A stretch of DNA of 64,000 nt from Orthonyx spaldingii (lineage: Eukaryota; Chordata; Aves; Passeriformes; Orthonychidae), in assembly GCA_013397795.1 (NCBI GenBank), contig VZTJ01000537.1:1-64000 (forward strand), in the 5' to 3' direction. The translations under genes were made by a program, and so were the position numbers. The notes below the pieces were generated by a model that saw only the letters and a list, made by a program, of their open reading frames with translations, searched no databases and was not told the origin of the DNA. Position 1 is the stretch's first letter. Each line of letters starts with the position of its first letter. Of the stretch, positions 13,487-28,002 are shown one piece after another.

Positions 13487-13551
13487 CTTTTTGTTTTTGT
13501 TTTGTTTTGTTTGTTTTGTGGTGGTTTTTTTTTGGTTTTTGGGGTTTTTTT
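13487..13551. repeat. T/G-rich low-complexity tract
   Basis: Runs of T with interspersed G (TTTTG- and GGTTTTT-type units) span about 65 bp. On the other strand this gives an artefactual lysine-rich peptide. Confidence 0.9.
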
Positions 13552-14110
13552 GTGGCTAACAGCACATTTGTTTAGGGGGTGAAAAAAGTTTTCTTCTGCT
13601 TGGGAGAGCAAATGTGGGAAGTTTTCTGCCCACATTTCCAAGCAAGCTGGACAGGGATGTACAGAACACCTACTCTGCTGTTCTGCGTCTTCCTGATGTC
13701 TCTGCCTGCTATACTGAAGGACAACCAGCCAAGCTCCATTCAACAGTAAGATAGGCAAGATATGTTCCCGCACAGTGTATACTGTCTGCTGAATTAATTT
13801 ACAATTGCTGCAGCCCATAACATTTCTTAGCAGGCACTGGAAATGGAGGACATAAAGCACAGGGTATTTCTGGTGTGTTCTGTTTTTCCAAAAGCTGATC
13901 ACAGCTCATGTGTGATAGTTCACCTTATCAAACACAGGCAAGTTTGTTCACAAACTCTGCTCTAGCTCAGCAGCTTCTTGCTGCAGTAGGAGTGGCATGG
14001 ACCCAATGTCCCAGTGAGGCTTATATTTGATACACATAACTCAGGGATAGGACACTTATTTTTGCTTAGGGCAAAACAATTACCAACCACTCCTGTGGCA
14101 ATTCCTAGCC
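13552..14110. other. Unidentified block, possibly an old repeat
   Basis: Base composition is less AT-rich than the flanks. On the minus strand a 156-codon frame starts upstream at 13902 and runs through 13552 into the low-complexity tract, ending at 13432. The peptide has no domain I recognise, and its lysine-rich C-terminus comes from the low-complexity tract. The texture resembles retroelement-derived DNA, but I found no TG...CA ends or target duplication. Confidence 0.25.
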
Positions 14111-17100
14111 ACCACAAAATGAAAGACTAATCTCTGAGAATAGCTGAGGTTACCAATATGATCTTTTCAGCCCTCATTTTTTGAACGTCATGGTCTTTTT
14201 TATAACCTACAATGCATTTGCACCTGCCCTTCCTCCTCCCATTCTGCCTTCTCTGCTTTTTTCATATACTAAGCAAGATATTGAGAAGAAAGCACATTTG
14301 ACTGCTAGCAAGGAATTTTGTACAGAATCTACATCCAACCATGTTCATCTGTTTTATATACAGTGTCCTGCACATCCTGGCCTGTTTACTGTAAAAAGTA
14401 AACAACAGTGTGAGACATAAGACCACCAGGCATTCACAGAGGAGCAGTACCACCCCCTAGCACATGATCCCTTCCTTTGTTTTCCAAACGCAATCAATCA
14501 TTTGTCAGTGAAAAAACTCCCACCTTTGCTGATTTTTTTTCCTTTGCGGAATATATTAGTTAAATCTTCCACTTTGGCAGCCACAGCAAAATCTCTGCCT
14601 GAAATGGTGTCCCCAATTGAAAAACAAATTTGTCATGCCCATTTAATCCTATAATGCTTATCTGCTTTACTACCTTTGGGGTGTACAGACTTTCACTATC
14701 ATCAAAGTCCCAAGCTCTCTCTCCTCTATTTCCCTATTATAATCCTATAAATAAACATTTGAAGAACAAAAAGGACTACTTTCTCTATGGGTGGGGGATG
14801 GGGTTCTTACGTGATTTTTGAAAGGACACCACTAAGCTAATCACTTGCCTTGCAGATGTGTGCCTATCTTTTCAGGCTTGCCAAAAGTTGCTTTCATTTG
14901 TGTGCTTTCATTTTGTGTCAGATTAACCCATCGAAGTGATTTGACAGCCAGATTCAGATCCAAAATGGGCTTGTTTCATACCCTGCAAACTCAAATTATT
15001 CCCAGGCTTTTCATGTGTCAGCTGCTGTAAACATGCATGGAGATAACAGCAAATATCACAGGTTTGACTGAGCTGGCATTGCAGTTCTCAGCACTGCTCC
15101 TTGAAATGTTTGAAGGTAGCTTAGTAACACAACTTCATCTTCTTCCTAAAGAAAAAAAGGCTTAATGCCTTGCAGAGTGTTAAAAATCAAAAAGACTTTC
15201 CAATGTGTTCACTTACATGAAACTGCTTTAGAGACAAAATGCTGATGGAGGATATTTAAAAACATGAAACATTAGAAATTTTGAAAAGCAGTGTATATTT
15301 TCAAACTTTTCTGTACACTTCATTTTTCACATAGATTTCTTCCAAAATCCTGGTTTAATTTTAGTAATTTCAGACATTATATGGAGGTGCAATGTCTAAA
15401 TGGATATGCTGTGAAATCTAAGCATGGGCCTAGATAACATGTTAGAATTTGTGAGATCACTTGTTTGTTTTCACAAGGAATATTGGTATGTTTCTGATAA
15501 AAATTAACTTATTTTTGTGTTGTAAACCTGCAACAAAACAGCAATTTTCTTTCACTAAATTAAAAAATGAAAAACTCTCATTCACTTCAATGATCTCTAG
15601 ATTAGATTTTTTTTCGAGATACCAATCATTTGTCAAAGATAATCCTACTTGTACAAAGATAATCCTTCTTGCCACAAGAAAGCTGAATCATACTCTACTA
15701 GACTCTGTGAAGAAGCAGATGTGAGATAATAATTAAAATAATGGTGCCCACTTCTTCTTTAAAGTGCCTGTTTGTGGTAATTTGGAAAATCTGTGTCTGG
15801 AAAGTCTTACTTGACAAGTAATAAAACTTCAAATACCAGCTGAGTTCCTGATAGACTGCTCATTTCCACACATACCTACACACACATGCTGTATGTAATC
15901 TCAGGTTATTTGTAGCCTGGGTCAGACCACAGTCAGGGAAACCAGGGCTGTCACACTGTGTCACATTAACCTGCAGTAATTTCCAGGAAGAAGTAAAACC
16001 TAAAGCCTTGAGTTCAAATATCACTTGCAATTTTGTATTTCCCTTTACTATGAATCCTAAGGTAAACTGATCCCAGAAAAGGAGACAAACAACATGCCAT
16101 TTATTATACAGTCTATCAAATTTCCAACCATCTTCCTTTCCAACTAATCTAAAAGTTTGATTTTCAGCTACCACTAATCATTAGTGAAGAAAGTCGTGTC
16201 AGTCCGACCAAATAGAACTTCTTCATACACATTTTTTATTGACTGAATGGAAAGAAATTAGATATGGCACGAAGTCTGCATTCAGTACTTTTCTACAGAA
16301 ACCTGAAAGGACACCCCACAGATCTATAAAGTATAATCCATAAACTTCCAAGGAAAGCATTGAAGCTGTGAAAGTTTTCAGTGTTCCTGAACATATTTAA
16401 TTAATTTTCAAATTGTCAAACTAAGAGAAGTTACACATTTTTATTATAAAAATCCATGCCAAATGTGATGGGGTTTTTTTCTGTTCCCATCTAAAGCTGA
16501 AGCACTAGCAAATGCCAGAAACAGTGCCATAGTCAACCCCTGCTTGATTAAGAATAAGAGTGCCTCAGCTGCAATGTCAGTTTAAATGCATGTATAAATA
16601 GGATGGTGGGGCAAGTGCTAAATCTCTAACTTCAGAAGTGTTTATTCTCAGTAAAGTTAAGTCTATTGCAAATAAAGGTGGCACTTAATTCTGCATAGTC
16701 AAGGGATATAATTAATGACTTATTCCAGGTTTTATAGACAGCAGCAGATGTATGTATAAGAAAGCTGATTTTGTATTCTTGCTCTAAACACTTCTGTCTT
16801 CAGCACTTATCTCCATTTGAATGACATTAAATTGGAATCTGGTATGTCAGACCAGATGTGTGTGGTGATCCCTTTACTTTGAAGGGAAATGATTGGAAGA
16901 AGTTTTGAAAAGTTTGTGCTTTTTCATTTGAGAAAGCAAAGCCTATAAATGGGTAAAATTCTTGCAAACACAAGAGTAGTGAGAGGAAAGAACATTAGAC
17001 TTAGGAACTGGTTAATTCTCAAAGGGTTTTAATATAATTTTTTTTTCCCTGGAGTTTTGAAATGCTGCCATCTGAAAAATTAAAATGTAGAAAAATTTAG

Positions 17101-19863
17101 TAACATTAGCATTTATAGTTATCCTTAGTTAGCCTTATGCATTACTAATTTCCAGCTCACTTTGATGAAAATGAATAACATCACTACAAACTCAAAATAA
17201 ACCCCTGCAAAGCTAAAAGTGACAGAATTTATTAGTGTCCACAGGACATCTTCAGAGTGTGAGATTCTTGTGACAGAAGTGAAGTCCAAACATTATTGAG
17301 AAATTATAAAAATTCCCCTCTTGAGACAGAATTTTGCAATCGTTTGGGTATATATCCTTAAGGGCTGTATCATAACTTTCATGGTTGTTTTTTTTTTACA
17401 GATCCTAGATAGCCTTGTGATGTCAGACTTGTGGTAAAGCTTTTTCTGAGCTTTTGGTCTATTGGTAAACTTCTGTTGTTCTCAAACATACTAAAATCAA
17501 AGCTGAAGTTTCAGCATGACCTGGAGAAAACTGACTGGAGCACATAAAAAAGTGATATCAAGAAACTGTAGATGAGTCCCCTGCAAAATAAATCCATTAT
17601 GCCTCTTAGGGCATCCCATGGAGAGATCTTCCTTACCACATTCAGACCATTTTGGGACCCAGAAGGTTGATTCACATACTTTCTAGTATTTCTAGCTTTC
17701 TTTCAGGAACCACTTGCTTTAGGGACTACGGAGTCCTCCCATTCTTAACTTGGAGGCCTCAGCTCATACCCGGTGAATCAGCCTCCTGGGACTATGTACC
17801 ACTACAGTCTCTGCAACAGTGGACAAAAAAAGGTATTTGCCATCAACGTGAATATTCCTACATATGTCTAGTTACATGATTAACCATTACAATACTTTAA
17901 TAGCATCCAAACAAGTAGTTAAGCTTTAAAATTTTCAAGTGCTTCCTTCAGTAATCTTGTTTCCCAGAAACAGGGAAGAGGATAGATGAAGACCTTACAT
18001 TCTGGAGTTGTTTGGAAGTTCAGTTTTACTTTTAATGGTGCCTTATATAATAATTTTGTAATAAAGCCAAGGCCGGCCTTACATGTTCAAGGGAGAGAGA
18101 TATACATACTGAAAACATAAGTAAAACATTGACATTCTGGATATTGTTGTCACCAAAAGTCATATTTAAGGGAAATTTATTAAACAGCCTAAATCTGTGT
18201 ATTCTTTGTTATGAAAAGTTTCATTTGCGTGTGGAATTGTTTTCCTTAATTTGATTATTTCCGAAACCTGCATTATTTTTTAATTGACTGAAAATGCAAA
18301 TTTCTGGTTTTTTATTCACTGAATAACAGATTTTGTTTTCTTCATGGAAAGATTTTTTTTGTGACACAGAGACACACAGTAAACCCACAAAGTCAGGACC
18401 AAAGTACCACTTTAAGTCATTTCTCTGCCTTAGCCACGCCTTGTAAAGATTCATAAAAAGATTACACGTCTGGTAGTCTACTTTCCTTTACTATAATGTG
18501 TATAAAGTTGAATTTGTATTCTTACCCTAAAAAACTCTGTTGTCAGAACTTGCTTCCACTAGAACAACATTAAATTAGAGTGTGGTATTTCAGTTGTAAC
18601 AAAACCTTAGTAGGTAGTTAATTTATCCTTTCCAGGGTCAAAAAGACCAAGAGGATCTTTGCAAAACTTTGTGCCAGAGAAGTCCATGCTATTATTTGGA
18701 CTGCATGTTATAGAAAGAGAGGTCATGTCAGCAGGTCTATATTTTTAGGTTTTATTCTGTTGTGTATTTAATTCATTTAGTACTTCTTCATCTATCTATG
18801 TCCTAATTAATAGGAGCATTACCTTGATGCAGATGATATGACCTTCCATCAGTTATTTTTGTCTGCTGTATACATTCTCAAGTTTCTAAACACTCTCTCA
18901 GAAGCATTTGTAAATGGGTAGCTTGCTCTCCAGGAACTTCAATGAAAGGGGAAAAACATGAGTGTATCTTGATTATTGCAAAAATTAATATTAAAGAAAA
19001 TCTCATGTTTGCAGTATTACTAGAGGATCCTTTCTAGCAATAGTACAAAGGTCCTGTCATTGCTTCATGAAGTAGCCAGTGATGTTAAACTATTTTTTTA
19101 CTTTACTATATTTGTGCATTAGCTATTCTTTTTCAAAAAATATATTTTTAAATTATTAATTCTCATTACTGGTGCAATGACAGTCTTTTGTATATACTGC
19201 ATTTTCATACTCAAAAATTAGTAATATCTTGAATGAACACTGATAAATAGCAGCCTATCCCAGTGCTTGGAATTCAGGACGGGTGAAAGTAAGCAAGTAA
19301 TCCTGCTTCACAACCTTGTTCCCCAGAGGTAATGTGAGTAAAGAGAATACGGTGGTATTTACTCCTTCCAGAATGTGTTTTTGAGTGTTTTGGCAGATGG
19401 AAGAGGGTCAGAATGGATTTCATTGTTCAGTTCATTTCAATGGCCACTTAAAAACAATTTGACCACTTAATTAACTGAAACCTAAAGAATTTCTCTGTCC
19501 CCCCAGGACACATTGCACGAAGAAAAGACACTCCAAATTCAAGGTCAGCCAGTCTCTTGGAATCACATCACGTAGCAATTAGCAGTTCCACACATCAGTG
19601 CGTCTTTACGCAAAAGAATGTAAAGATCTTTATTTGGATTGATTTGTCCTAATTATGGCGTTTTATACACTGAATTAGAAAAATACTCTACATGTTGTGT
19701 TAAATTTGGGGAATAGAACATCATTCTATTACCAGTTCCCAGTAAGGACTTTAAAACCATGATAAGTATTAATTTTCTAATACTCTTTAGTGTAAGATGT
19801 TAGAAATTTATTTCTTTACATAGATTAAATATTACAAACCATGTTAAACTTGGCTGTGGTGTA
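14111..19863. other. AT-rich unique sequence, no confirmed gene
   Basis: No repeat or RNA gene is recognised. One exon-like interval (17707-17832) is listed among the findings, but nothing supports it beyond splice-like edges and an open frame. Confidence 0.5.
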
Positions 19864-19960
19864 TTAAAATCATAAAATTTTGAGCTGAAAAACTGAACTT
19901 CAGACTAAGGTCTGACCATCCAACCCAGCAATTCATCCCACCCCTACCCTTGCCTAGAAC
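19864..19960 (-). repeat. Possible very old CR1 3' end
   Basis: The stretch begins 'aatcataaaattttgag' and includes 'gaccatccaaccca', resembling a minus-strand CR1 3' end (AATCATAGAAT...ATCATCCAACCC) after heavy mutation. Similarity is short and could be chance. Confidence 0.3.
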
Positions 19961-20040
19961 ACAAGCAATTACAAAGAGATAGCATTCTACCTTAATCAGC
20001 TTTTGCTGGGGAGATAATTTTCAGATTTGTTTTGATAAGA

Positions 20041-23000
20041 ACTTCGCCAAATGGTTCATATTAACCATCAGAACTGCTCTGAACTCTGTGTGTTTATTTG
20101 TACAAGCCCAAGATAATTTGTTCACTGAGAGTACAGCTTTACTGGGTGGTTTGAAATGAAGCAGTCATGTGAAAGAACCTATTTCTCTGTTTTGTGTTAG
20201 CAATCCTGCACTACATCTTCAGAAGGAAACAATCCTCACACATGAATAAGGGAAATAGAACTAAGCCACAATAGCAGGCACTTTAAATGCAAGATCTCGT
20301 TGCTGGTTTCTGCAGACTGACAGATGTGCCAAGATTTACCCTGAGCAAGAGACATTTTTGTTCATCTCTGGCCTTCTTAGCCTTTTTCACATACCTTAAC
20401 CCTAATTCACACATAGATATACCATCAGCAGCTGTAAAAGATTTTAAAGTCTGTTTGTATGTATTCTCCAAGGAAACTGCTGTACAAAGCACCTCATACA
20501 CAGTGTATAGATTGTCTTTCCTTACCAAGGAACAAATCTAAAGGAATACAGTTTACCTTTTGATCAAGGCACAAGATCATTCAGGCTGCAATCTAGTACA
20601 GGTGTGTTGAAAAAAGCAACAGAATTTGTAGATGTTATATCTAAGTACCACTGAATAAGGAAGGTCTGCCCAAAATCTGGACTGTAACAGATGGAGAAAA
20701 TTATTTAAGATTTCCCACTGCTCTTTCCATAGACTGCCAGTTAGAAATTGCCTTTGAAGTTTCCTATTTATGCTCAGAGGCCAAGATTAACAGATTTTAG
20801 TTTGGTTTTTGATAAAGACTCGCGGCATTCTATGCATTCAGAGAAATTTGGTAATATATTAAAGCAAATAAAAATAAAGTTGTTATTCTTCATCTACAAG
20901 CATGATACAAATTTGAAGTATTCCCTCATGTGAGCAGAAGCTTGAAGGATTGTAGAAACAGCTCTGCTGTGTAGAACAGGATTTCACTATTAATTGCACT
21001 CTCATCAGCTCTCTTCAGAGAAATCACTGAAGCTAGACTGAAAATAAATACATTGAGTTACAAATTTCATCTTCATGCACTAATCCCCAGCAAAATCAGC
21101 TATGTGTGGGCTTAGTCTGCAGGACTTCACCCACGGAGTAACCCAGATCCAAAGAACAAAGATTTAGGAGAATCCAAAACACAAATTGTGACAAATAAGC
21201 CACCAGAAACATGCCTACACCACTCCTCTGGAAAGCTTTTTTAGAGCACAGCTGCAGTGACACAAGCTATTCATAACCCTCATTGTACGTGCTACAGATG
21301 TCAAGGGAATATGATGGTGAATCATATAATCATCCAAGTCATAGCAATGTAAAGTAACCTTTTTTGTCTTTCCCAGGGGTTATCTCTTCCCTGCAAACCA
21401 TCTTTTTGCATCCCTACTGACTGCAGGAGAGCTGACATGCACACTTTCAACTGTGTACAAATTGGTAGGAATGGCTCACGGTCTTGAAAGCTTCCAAATT
21501 TAGCAATATGACTCATATACTTTGATAATTTAAAATATGTTCATCCTTTCCAGTTCATTCCATTCTGAGCTACTATACGTAAATTAAATAGCTAGAGCAT
21601 TAGAAAGATCACCTCTAAAAACCTACTGGCACAAAGAAAATACATTTAAGATAAGTTGACCACAGAAATGTACAGTTTTCCAGCACTCGTTAACTGTGAG
21701 GAGAGTACCATGTAAAGTACAATAAAAGGCTCTTTTTTTCATATTACAAAGCAGTTCCAAAAATATGAAGCAGGGTTTGGTCTATAATTAAAACTTACTG
21801 CATAAGCAGAATTTCCAAAATGTCAGTACAAGATATTTAAAATATTTCTGGCAGATTTTGCCTGAAGAAAGTATTTAGTTCCAACAAACTTATTTTTATG
21901 CATCCAAGGTGCAATCAACCCTAATATAAAATTAGGAACATTTAATAAGAAACAATGAAACAAAAAGAATTTTCTTTCAGGTTAATCTTAGGTGTTTAGT
22001 CACCATCAAAGAAGTGACGAGTAAAATGTATTACTTCAATAAGGATCTGCCCAACTAAGAAAATAAGACCAGAATATCAACTGAACAAAATTCCATCCCT
22101 AGATGACTATATTATGAAATGCTAAGGCATTGATTATTAGGAAGAGGCACCACTGAATTTTACAGAGTTTTATTCTGCTAATACATTTTATAGCTCTTTT
22201 AAACTTTGATGATTTTAAAGTTTCTTTGGTTTTCACCTAAATTAAATACTTCAATAAATTATTCTAAATTTCTGGTCTTTTGGTTCAGAACTCCAGAAGG
22301 GCTTGCTAAAATTTCTATCAGGATAATAATAATGAATGTTTTTCATACTATCACTTGGTATGTCAATGGATTTAAACAGTTTCTGCAATCTCATTTTGAA
22401 ACACAGAGACATATTAAAATGTTAAGCTAATGGAACAAGCATCCTGGTCTGTAAAGTGTTCAAACTGAGGGGTTTATCCTATTATTATTATGTGCTACAG
22501 CATGTACGCCCACTAAAAGGGTATAAAGCTCTGTAATTTGGCTTTTGCTGAAACTGTTTGAAATACATCTAGCTTTTCTATATATTTATAGCTGCCAATG
22601 AACAGGTAATGGTGTAGAAAATGAAGTCCTCATATACTAATCACAGGTAATGGACAGTTCTTAAGGTGACTGTATTTCTGATTACAATTTTGTTAGCTCT
22701 GAAATGATACTACATCACCTCAGATGTGTCAGCTACTGAACAGATTTTAACTAGGAACAAAAAGCAAAGGATGCTTTGAAATGCAAATTCAGACCTCATA
22801 TTTTCCTTCTGTGCTTAGTATTTAATCTTCCAAAAATGTCTGAATAAAGCCACAAAGCATCACAGCCCTACTCAATTTCAAAGCATCAATATCCTTTAAT
22901 TTAAAAAGGGGCTCAATTGTTATTTGTTTGTGGGAAAGATACAAAGACATACATTATAACCACTCACTGAATGAGTTCCAAGCATATAATTTTCCTTCTG

Positions 23001-26000
23001 TACTTTGAAATGATGAGTAGTCTTTCCTGTCTATGGAGAATGTAGTACTATTTGGTGAATATTCTTCTTGTTTGGTATTCCCTCTTCTAGCATTTACTTA
23101 ATAATAGCTAGTTAGATTCAGCTTTATTTTGGGTTGCATTTTTTATGGTTATTGTTGTTCAATTCCATGCCAACTTGCAGCAAATTTGCTCATATGGCAT
23201 AGATAATTATGTATGATTTTCTCCCTTAATGAAAGAGAAATAATTTGGCAGTCTTGCCTGATGTATTTTTTTCTATTTTGATACAACTCATTGTTTGGAT
23301 TAGGTCTTTTTTAATATAGCTTTGCAAGCAGAATGAAATGTGTTTCTTAGATCAATTATGTAGCTTTTAATACAAGGTACTGATATTTGTATTAGAGACT
23401 TGCACATGATCACTAATTTCTAATACTAACTATTATTTAATCATAATTATATAGTTATTTGTTTACAAACTAAATAATTTCTGTTATCCAGGCAGAACAT
23501 TTTCAAAAGAAACAGCAGAAGGCCCATTTATAGCAAACAAATAGAATAAAATGCAGTAGTCAATTCTAATTTCCATTACACCCTATTTCTTCTTGTCAAC
23601 AACCCTTAATGCAAAGAGACACAAGTCACAGCACGACAGGACTGAACAAGGACAGAAATATTTATGTATTAATTTCCTTTCTTAGATTGTACTTCAAGGT
23701 GTTAGACTTACAAATCTCAGGCAGTTGTTACAGTGTCACACCTTACAAATGAGTGCTTGACAGAAGAAAACTTTTTTAACAAACTGACACCTGTACTTAA
23801 AGCTGTGTTTTCATGAATAATCTTCACTTCTAATATTTTAATTGTTGGGAGGAAGCTTAATAATCTGCCAGAAAAGTCAACAGTTCTACTTCAGTGCTCT
23901 CCAGTGACCATGAATGATGCACAAAGATGTTCAGAGCCACCCAGAACGACCAGACAGAAAAGATAACAATCAGCTTGGCAGTTACGGTTCTGTGCTCTAG
24001 CAATTTTTCTGCACAAGGGGACACCACAAAACAAAGGAAACAAAGGGGGCAGAGCGGTTTAGGTAGCTCAGAGGACTGGTTTATCAGCCTGCATTTCTTT
24101 AGCTGCTGGAAAAAAAGGTTAGACAAGAAAAACAAATACTGAAAGAAATGGAAGGAGGAAGAAATTAAATAAATGAGTTTCAAATTCATCTTTTGCTAAA
24201 TAATCCTTGCAAAGATAAATTCAGTAAAAACAATGTTGGATTTCAATCAAAACCAAAATCATTACTGTTAAGGAGTAACGTGGAAATCATAAAACTAAAC
24301 CCAAGAAATTAACTATTTGCAAGCAAAATATATTTATGGAGAAATGGCAAATTTTAAAACAAAAAGTAACCAATGTGTAAACCTCCATGTGACCACTATC
24401 CCTGGTTTTCATGGTGTGCTTCTCTTTTGTCTGAACAAACGGAAGCAGATATCAACATAATTCTGGCAGCAAAAGAAACAAGTCTACAGGTGACAGACTG
24501 GATGTGCAGCTGAATAAACCATTGGATTAGGGCACCGCTGTGCAACAGTTTTTATACATTAAGTCAAGCTGTGTTACTCAGACTGGGAAAAGGAAATACC
24601 ACATGTATCTGCTTGGGACCACCACTGGAGCAAACTATAGGTATGACAAGGTCAAGAGTCAGGGAAAAAAAAGCAGGAATAACAGTTAAGTACTTGACCA
24701 ACTAAAGGCTAAAACTCTTTTCTCCTGGTAGCTAAATCTAAGGCAGGATTTCCCACAGTGGAAAAGAATAAGATCAGCATGCATGAGGGAGAAAAGTATC
24801 AAGCCTGCAAATTCAATTAGAATTAAACCCAGCATTCCATTGCCAACAGCCAAAATTAGCTGCCTTTGAAAGAACCTATATCTATTCTATGTATATTTTG
24901 TAAGCATGACATGGTTGCAGAATATATAGAGGAGAAGGAAGGTACATGAAATGGTGAACAGTTCCAGTGTCAGGCATCTGGCACAATAATGCAGAGTGCA
25001 TTTCAGATGAAGCTGTAGACTTAGTGCAAGTGGGCTTTTCTCTGTTCCAACTCTGGAGTAACTCCTTCCTCAAAAACTAAGGTAAATATATTATCTAATC
25101 TGGAAGACTAGGTACATCCGGACTAGCAGATGTGATAAATTCACTGTTCAAAGACAATAGTATGGTTTACATAGGAGACTTTGTGAGACCATGTACTCAT
25201 TTCATATATGGCCTTATACAAAAGTCTCCTGAGTACCCAGAAGAACTCTGAGGCATCAGGTCATTACAAAACACATTAATATTAGTTAACCTTAGGAAAA
25301 ACAGATAGGCAACTGATGAACCAAATAGCTAAGAAAAAAAAAAGGATGTGTTGAGATGGAGAGAAGAAAGTCAGAAAGGGCTTACGTATTGAGTCCTACT
25401 GTCTACAGCAATTTTGTTTCTTTACTGTAAAGAGTTGTATCTCTTTATAATCCCAACTGCTACCTTGTTCTAAATGTGCAGCACTTTTAAAGAAAGAGCC
25501 ATTATATCCATATCACTGACCTTCTGCAAGACTGGTGTTACATCTATTTGCCCATTGAACTTCAGGAAGGACAAGCCCTAGTTTTGCACGACCTATCGGT
25601 GTCCACATAACAGATTCCATTATTACAAAAAATTTTTTTATAAAGTCATCATTCTGTTTGTATAAAAGAAGTTTACCACCACTTTTCCTTTCGCTGCGTA
25701 ATTGATGTCTTTCAAAATTTTTGCCAAATTTTCGAATATCTGAATCTGAAATGAGGATTGTGGAAAAACAAGAACAAATGTTTTCAAATAATTTTTAGTT
25801 GGTATAATAATGCCTTGGGTTATTCAAAAGCAATATGTGTTTTCGCTCTAAACCAGGGAGTATAGATGAGCTTAGACTGCTTCTGTCACTTCAATGAATT
25901 GAGCAGATGGATTCACTGTTTTCAAAGCTGGCATTGTAAAAGGCAAATAAAATGTGATGTGTTCCGTACAGTGTCACCACTTGTTCCATCTAGCCTATCT

Positions 26001-27997
26001 GTCTCATACCATCTTGCAGATCTCCAATCTCAACTTTTTTTTGGAAAATCCTTCCCACCTGTCTTTCCCCTTTATCTTTTTTCCAGCATATCAGAAAACA
26101 ACATGTTTCTGCTATATTTCGCTACAGTAGGTTGTAAGAACTCTTTGCCACAGCTGCCAAAAACTTCATGGCATTTTGAGCAGCTGAGCACTGACTTTGA
26201 TTGAAGCATCACTCTGAAGCAACAGCTGCATGGGCTCCTCTACTTCCATGATCTGACATTAATCCTGAGACAAGAACAGCAGTAAGGCCACTCACATTTT
26301 CTGTGATGCACTAAATACACAGCAGAATGTTGGAGGCAATAACCAGGCCAGAACACAATGTTTTCAGGTAATATTTAAGAAATGCTCAGATCTTGTTGTT
26401 GCCAGTTATCTGCACAATAACAAATTTCACCTGAAGTTACTATGAAAAACATTGTGAACTAGGCAGGAATGTGAATTTCCTGTTACCACTGTGAGGTAGT
26501 TTTTCATTTAATTTTAAAAAAGACAAAAAGGAAAAGTGAAGATAAAAAAAAAAAGTGAGTATATGCTGTTTCTGAGATATCATTTTTCACACTTAAAAGC
26601 AGAAGAATATGCACTGTACCAGAATAAATCCTTTATCCTCTGCAAGTCTTAAATATTTAGGACATCATCTTATAAACACAGAAATACTGTGGATTATAAT
26701 CTACCTAATAATATAGCAGGGATCTACCTTTATTCACAGACAGCTTTTATGCTACAGAGGAAGACAAATAGGGAAAGAAAAACAAATCCAGAATTAGTGT
26801 ATAACCTGTAGGTTTAAAATTAATGATGACCTGTTCTGTTTTGATACAAACCAAGCAGATTTAAAGGGAACAGACTTTGGCTTTCAAGATGAAACAGATA
26901 CATTGTTTAAGAATGTCACTCCAGAAAATGCATCAGGAAAATCATGGCTCAAAGGCTTCTTGACATTCTTATCCTTGTCTATTTCTGTGGGAAGATTTTC
27001 TTTTCTCTTACTGTACACAGAAAATCAGGCTTCAATTTTAGACACACAGGATACAGGATGACAAGGTTGAGCATATCTTTGAGTCAGAGCTTTGAACTCA
27101 TAATTTTTGTGACATTGGAAACAGGTCAATTGGTTTTGCTTTCATTAAAGACCTGGCTCCAAATCGCCATCTTTGAACAAGTTTCCTTCTATTATTTTTG
27201 TCTTGTACAGCCTTTTTTTTTTTTTTAATGCAATTTTCCACCTACTACTCAGAAGATTCCATATTACTGAGAAGTCCTTGTTCTTAGAGTGCATTTCAAG
27301 TTCAAAGGCTTTCCAACAAGTTTTACTGTATTGAAAATGCCTTTCTTTAAAGATTGCCATGTCATTGTTAGCAATATGACCTTGGAAACTTTTCTATGGC
27401 AGAAATACATACTTCTTCAAAGATTGGAATGGAATTCCAGCACAGATATCCATAATGGAGACACTCCCAGACGTGGAGAAAACAAAACTTAACTATGACA
27501 AACACTTGTTTTTCACAGTCCAGGGTTTTATTAATTTTTCTGGGTTTTCAAAAAATGCTTAAGTTTGTATGTGGCAAGTGGTTTTAAATATCTGTGCCTT
27601 ATGCAAAGAGGAACAAGTGAAAGAAAGGAAACGTCTCAGCACTTGTGCTTGACAGAAACAATGGCCTTTACTTGAATGTTCAGAGGACTGCTAACTACTC
27701 CTGGTGAGAGCAAAAAGTATTCAGGTATTTAAAAGACATCCAACATTTTAGATCTAGGAAGTCAGCAAATCCCACTCTGAGTGTGAGCCTTCCCACAATG
27801 ACTCCTCATAGCACAAGTGCATTGCAAGTGTCAGGAAGAACGTCTTTTCATAATCCAGAGAGAAAATGAGATTTTTGCCTCTAAAGACTGCAGAAATTCT
27901 TTCTGTCAAAATGTAATGGTAGTCTAATTGAGGCACAATACTTTATTATTTTATAGCATACTGCTAATTAATTAAGTGGTTTACCTCACGCTTTTCC
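20041..27997. other. AT-rich unique sequence, no gene seen
   Basis: Nearly 8 kb shows only short unremarkable frames and a 14-bp T run at 27213-27226. No mobile-element edges were found. Confidence 0.5.
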
Positions 27998-28002
27998 TCA
28001 TG

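Noticed and set aside
13432..13902. 156-codon minus-strand frame as a gene
   Set aside because: The C-terminal lysine-rich part is the complement of a T/G-rich low-complexity tract, and the rest has no family resemblance.
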